DNA of 17,439 nt, taken from the NCBI GenBank assembly GCA_030424825.1, contig JAUHWE010000019.1, positions 1 through 17,439 of the forward strand, read 5' to 3'. Within the stretch, counting starts at the first letter, position 1. Every line of letters begins with the position of its first letter. The notes below the pieces were generated by a model. It saw only the letters and a list, made by a program, of their open reading frames with translations. It had not been told where the DNA came from and ran no database searches. The DNA comes from Verrucomicrobiia bacterium (GTDB lineage Bacteria > Verrucomicrobiota > Verrucomicrobiia > Opitutales > Opitutaceae). Below are positions 15,194 through 17,439 of this stretch, piece after piece. The translations under genes and the position numbers were made by a program.

Positions 15194-17113
15194 TTAATAA
15201 AGCCGGAGAATCGATCTCCCTGGGCAGCGGAAAGTCGCCTCGCTCCGGTCAAAGTCCACCTCAAGCGCTGTCTCTGTCCCCTCTAGGATATTGCAGGCCG
15301 CATTTGGCATCGCTTTGCTGGGGTCCAGTTCCAAACAGATTCGCTGGCTCACATTGGTGTAGTTGATAATCAAGTACTCGTTTCTTTTTGAATTACTCAG
15401 ACAAAACGCATCCGCTTTAAACGGATGTGAGGACGCAAGTGGCTGAACCAACTGATCACTCGAATTCCCGAAGAAACGGAACACGTGATACAGAGGATAG
15501 AAGTCATCCTCGCTGTTCGATCCCACCTTCATCACACCGGTCTCCCCACGCGTCTTACCGCAGGTCACTGCTTCGGCCCCACCAGCCGCGCAATGCAGAA
15601 TGCTTCCCGCTGTCCACACCGCTCCGAATCGAGTCTTCTGACGCGGGTCGGGTGTTTCGGAATAGGCAAAGGGCTTCCCTTCGGACTGAGCCACCGGATT
15701 GTATCGCTGGGTAAGCGTGATCGGCGAAACAATACTCCCCACTTTGTCTTGTCCCAACCGCCTGACATTGCGCAAGGTCTCCGCCTGCATGGACAGCGTC
15801 TCCACCATCGAAAGATCGTCAAAGGCATGTACCTGCGGATTAATTGCGTAGCAGAGAGAATGATACGGCCCTGCTTCGGGAGGGTTGCGATTCAGTTCGG
15901 TAAAGTTCGCGTTGGTTCCCGTGGCGATTCGCCCTCCCAAGCCCGATTCCTCAATGCGTTCCGCAGCAAACCGAACCCATTTCGAAGACGGCACGACCTC
16001 CTCCTCATGCAGAACCAGCCAAAGGCTGACCGGAACCGAATCACCGGCCAGTCGATGCAAAAACGACTTCAATGCATCCTCGCAACCGACACTCAAAAAC
16101 AACGGCAATTCCAACGAGACTCCCAGTTCTCGGGCCAACTGGATGCCCGCTTCCAAATCCGCCTCCCATCCGGCGTGAGCGAAACGAATCTCAACCCGCA
16201 AGCGTTTCAGTTTCAAGTCGCGGAGAAACTCAATCTCGTGTTCGGAATAAGGCTCGTTGTCGCCCCACGCTTTTTCCAATCCGATCCCGGGAAGCTTGAA
16301 GCGCCCGCTTCCCGCAATCGCCGTCACGCGAATGAACTCGTTGCTCGGCTCGGATACGATTCCTTCAGAACCGGGCTCGGCTGTAATCTGTAGCGTTACA
16401 CTTTGCTCAACCGCATCCCCTTTGCGAAGCAGGACAGGGAAAGGCTTTTCCAAGGGCGTGCAATACGTCTTGAAGGAAGCGTCGGTCCAGTTCCGCTGGT
16501 CCTCCATCTCAAAAACGTCCCCATCAAAGCGGACAGACAATCGGTATCCAGAAATCACCTCATGCTGGATTTCCCGAAGGGAAGAAAATGGCTGATGAGG
16601 GGAGATCGAATCGGGGAAAGCCGATTCCTCGACCGTGCCATCCAAATGCGTCACGCGCACCCTTTGGCCCGCTAGCTGCGCCCCGTGCAGAACGACGAAC
16701 CCCAGACGGTTTTTCAGAAAATCCGATCGGGCCTTTCCGGAAAACGAATAGCGAATCTGACCCGCCTTCGTACCTGAAAGCAGGCCGGTCGCCACAAAGC
16801 GAAGGTCTCCCCATTCCCAAATCGCCTCCAGAGTGATATCAAAGGAATCGGATCGAATGGATTGGTCCGTGATGGAAACCTTAGGCGGGGGAGTCCCCCA
16901 GTTCTGGTCGCGCATCGCCCAGTACACTCCTCGGAGCGCTTCCACACCTCCCAGCTCTACATTCCTGAGGAAGAGTGCGTCGGGGTAAAACGCCGCGCGA
17001 AGGCTGCCCGCTCTCAGGCTTAGGGGACTGGCTGCTAGAACGCTCATTTCAGAAACAAGGCGATTGAAAGCAGCGAGATCTCCCTTGTCTAGATATAATT
17101 GCGTTTTATGCAT
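15194..17113 (-). CDS. apnL: D-apionate lactonase (D-apionolactonase)
   Basis: A 639-residue cytoplasmic protein with no signal peptide. The N-terminal half carries motifs I recognise from the D-apionate lactonase family: RDQNWGTPPP (68-77), KNRLGFVVLH (134-143), DGTVEE followed by FPDSISPHQPF (about 158-176), and the highly conserved FEMEDQRNWTDASFKTY (201-217). A central region (about 285-540: HEIEFLRDLKLKRLRVEIRF, then LARELGVSLELPLFL) looks like a TIM-barrel domain, followed by a beta-rich C-terminal domain. Members hydrolyse D-apionolactone to D-apionate (EC 3.1.1.115) in breakdown of D-apiose, a branched pentose of plant rhamnogalacturonan II and of apiogalacturonan in aquatic plants. 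It is first in the operon, divergent from an XRE-type regulator, and followed after 15 bp by the dehydrogenase gene. Assignment is from recalled family motifs, not from an alignment I could run. Confidence 0.8.
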   Translation of the reverse strand: MHKTQLYLDKGDLAAFNRLVSEMSVLAASPLSLRAGSLRAAFYPDALFLRNVELGGVEALRGVYWAMRDQNWGTPPPKVSITDQSIRSDSFDITLEAIWEWGDLRFVATGLLSGTKAGQIRYSFSGKARSDFLKNRLGFVVLHGAQLAGQRVRVTHLDGTVEESAFPDSISPHQPFSSLREIQHEVISGYRLSVRFDGDVFEMEDQRNWTDASFKTYCTPLEKPFPVLLRKGDAVEQSVTLQITAEPGSEGIVSEPSNEFIRVTAIAGSGRFKLPGIGLEKAWGDNEPYSEHEIEFLRDLKLKRLRVEIRFAHAGWEADLEAGIQLARELGVSLELPLFLSVGCEDALKSFLHRLAGDSVPVSLWLVLHEEEVVPSSKWVRFAAERIEESGLGGRIATGTNANFTELNRNPPEAGPYHSLCYAINPQVHAFDDLSMVETLSMQAETLRNVRRLGQDKVGSIVSPITLTQRYNPVAQSEGKPFAYSETPDPRQKTRFGAVWTAGSILHCAAGGAEAVTCGKTRGETGVMKVGSNSEDDFYPLYHVFRFFGNSSDQLVQPLASSHPFKADAFCLSNSKRNEYLIINYTNVSQRICLELDPSKAMPNAACNILEGTETALEVDFDRSEATFRCPGRSILRLY

Positions 17114-17177
17114 TTTATTGCTTTAAACGTGATTAATTTCTTGCATCACCCTCACCCCCGCAAGACCATCGGCACTC
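17114..17177. promoter_or_regulatory. Divergent promoter region between apnL operon and XRE regulator
   Basis: Only 64 bp separate the two start codons (17113 on minus, 17178 on plus), so both promoters must overlap here or extend into the genes. An AT-rich imperfect dyad, TTAAACGTGATTAA (17123-17136), has TTAA at both ends and is a candidate operator. Neither gene has a clear Shine-Dalgarno. The site is speculative; the divergent arrangement is seen directly. Confidence 0.35.
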
Positions 17178-17439
17178 ATGTCGAAACGTGCCTCCAACCC
17201 AAGCACCGCAGAGCTAAACGCCGCCCGTAAAATCGCTTCCCTGCGTAAGGAGTCTCGAATGACCCTCAAGGCACTGGGCGAGGCATCGGGATTGTCGGAC
17301 ACTTACTTGTCGCGTGTAGAAAACGGGAAAACCGCCATCAGCATCGCCAATCTGTCCAAGGTGGCGACTGCCTTGGGAGTTGATTTGAGCACTTTCTTCG
17401 ATTCTCCCGACGCCACTGCGCCCTTGATCATCCGCCGGG
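17178..17439 (+). CDS. XRE-family transcriptional regulator, N-terminal part (cut by window edge)
   Basis: The ATG at 17178 opens a frame that stays open to the window end (87 codons). Residues about 16-75 form a Cro/C1-type helix-turn-helix: IASLRKESRMTLKALG, then SGLSDTYLSRVENGK, then ANLSKVATALGVDLSTFF. The short N-terminal tail and the continuation after the domain (ending near PLIIRR) resemble XRE proteins with a C-terminal cupin sensor domain, but that part is not in the window. Being divergent from the apnL operon with a 64-bp gap, it is the natural candidate for the operon's regulator; the ligand would be inferred to be a pathway sugar acid. The missing part could alternatively be another sensor domain. 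Confidence 0.85.
   Translation, partial: MSKRASNPSTAELNAARKIASLRKESRMTLKALGEASGLSDTYLSRVENGKTAISIANLSKVATALGVDLSTFFDSPDATAPLIIRR

Noticed and set aside
15485..16393. 302-codon plus-strand frame opposite apnL
   Set aside because: It is antisense to a protein with strong family motifs. Its composition is typical of a complementary-strand shadow in GC-rich coding DNA and it has no recognisable domain.

Overview
The window most likely comes from a member of the Verrucomicrobiota, probably class Opitutia (Puniceicoccales or Pelagicoccaceae-like). This is an inference. It rests on a very large TonB-dependent receptor with an internal 'VYELSPF' N-terminal motif that I associate with Opitutia receptors, a PSCyt1/PSCyt2/PSD1 cytochrome protein paired with a DUF1501 protein (typical of the Planctomycetes-Verrucomicrobia group), and few clear Shine-Dalgarno sites. 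Nearly everything is on the minus strand. There are no RNA genes and no CRISPR array that I can see.

Layout from right to left, in the direction of most transcription. (a) 17178-17439 (+) is the 5' part of an XRE-type regulator, divergent from a tight three-gene minus-strand operon at 13333-17113. The operon encodes a D-apionate lactonase (ApnL-like), a Gfo/Idh/MocA dehydrogenase and an AP-endonuclease-2-type TIM-barrel enzyme. I read it as a branched-sugar (D-apiose) catabolic operon. (b) 10717-13120 holds two adjacent mobile elements: an IS481-like insertion sequence with doubled terminal repeats, and a REP-associated tyrosine transposase (RAYT) element bounded by a perfect 19-bp inverted repeat. 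(c) 8999-10587 (-) is an ECF sigma factor / FecR anti-sigma pair joined by an ATGA start-stop overlap. (d) 345-8852 (-), plus the cut gene at 1-322, is a second run of genes: an STN-domain TonB-dependent receptor, an exported HpcH/HpaI-type aldolase, a LamG/cytochrome/PSD1 protein and a Tat-signal DUF1501 protein.

How (c) and (d) fit together: a 28-nt motif with identical internal spacing lies just upstream of both the sigma gene and the receptor gene. This suggests one signal-responsive regulon in which ligand binding at the receptor reaches FecR through the STN domain, releasing the sigma factor. The receptor itself looks like a fusion. A GC-richer STN module with its own signal peptide is joined in frame to an AT-richer receptor that still carries a second complete signal peptide, and base composition changes near this junction (about 8.5 kb). 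I infer that the sigma/FecR/STN part has been recombined with a different receptor and its downstream metabolic genes. The two best candidates for something new are the D-apiose-type operon in (a) and the sigma-controlled receptor/aldolase/cytochrome/DUF1501 locus in (c) and (d).
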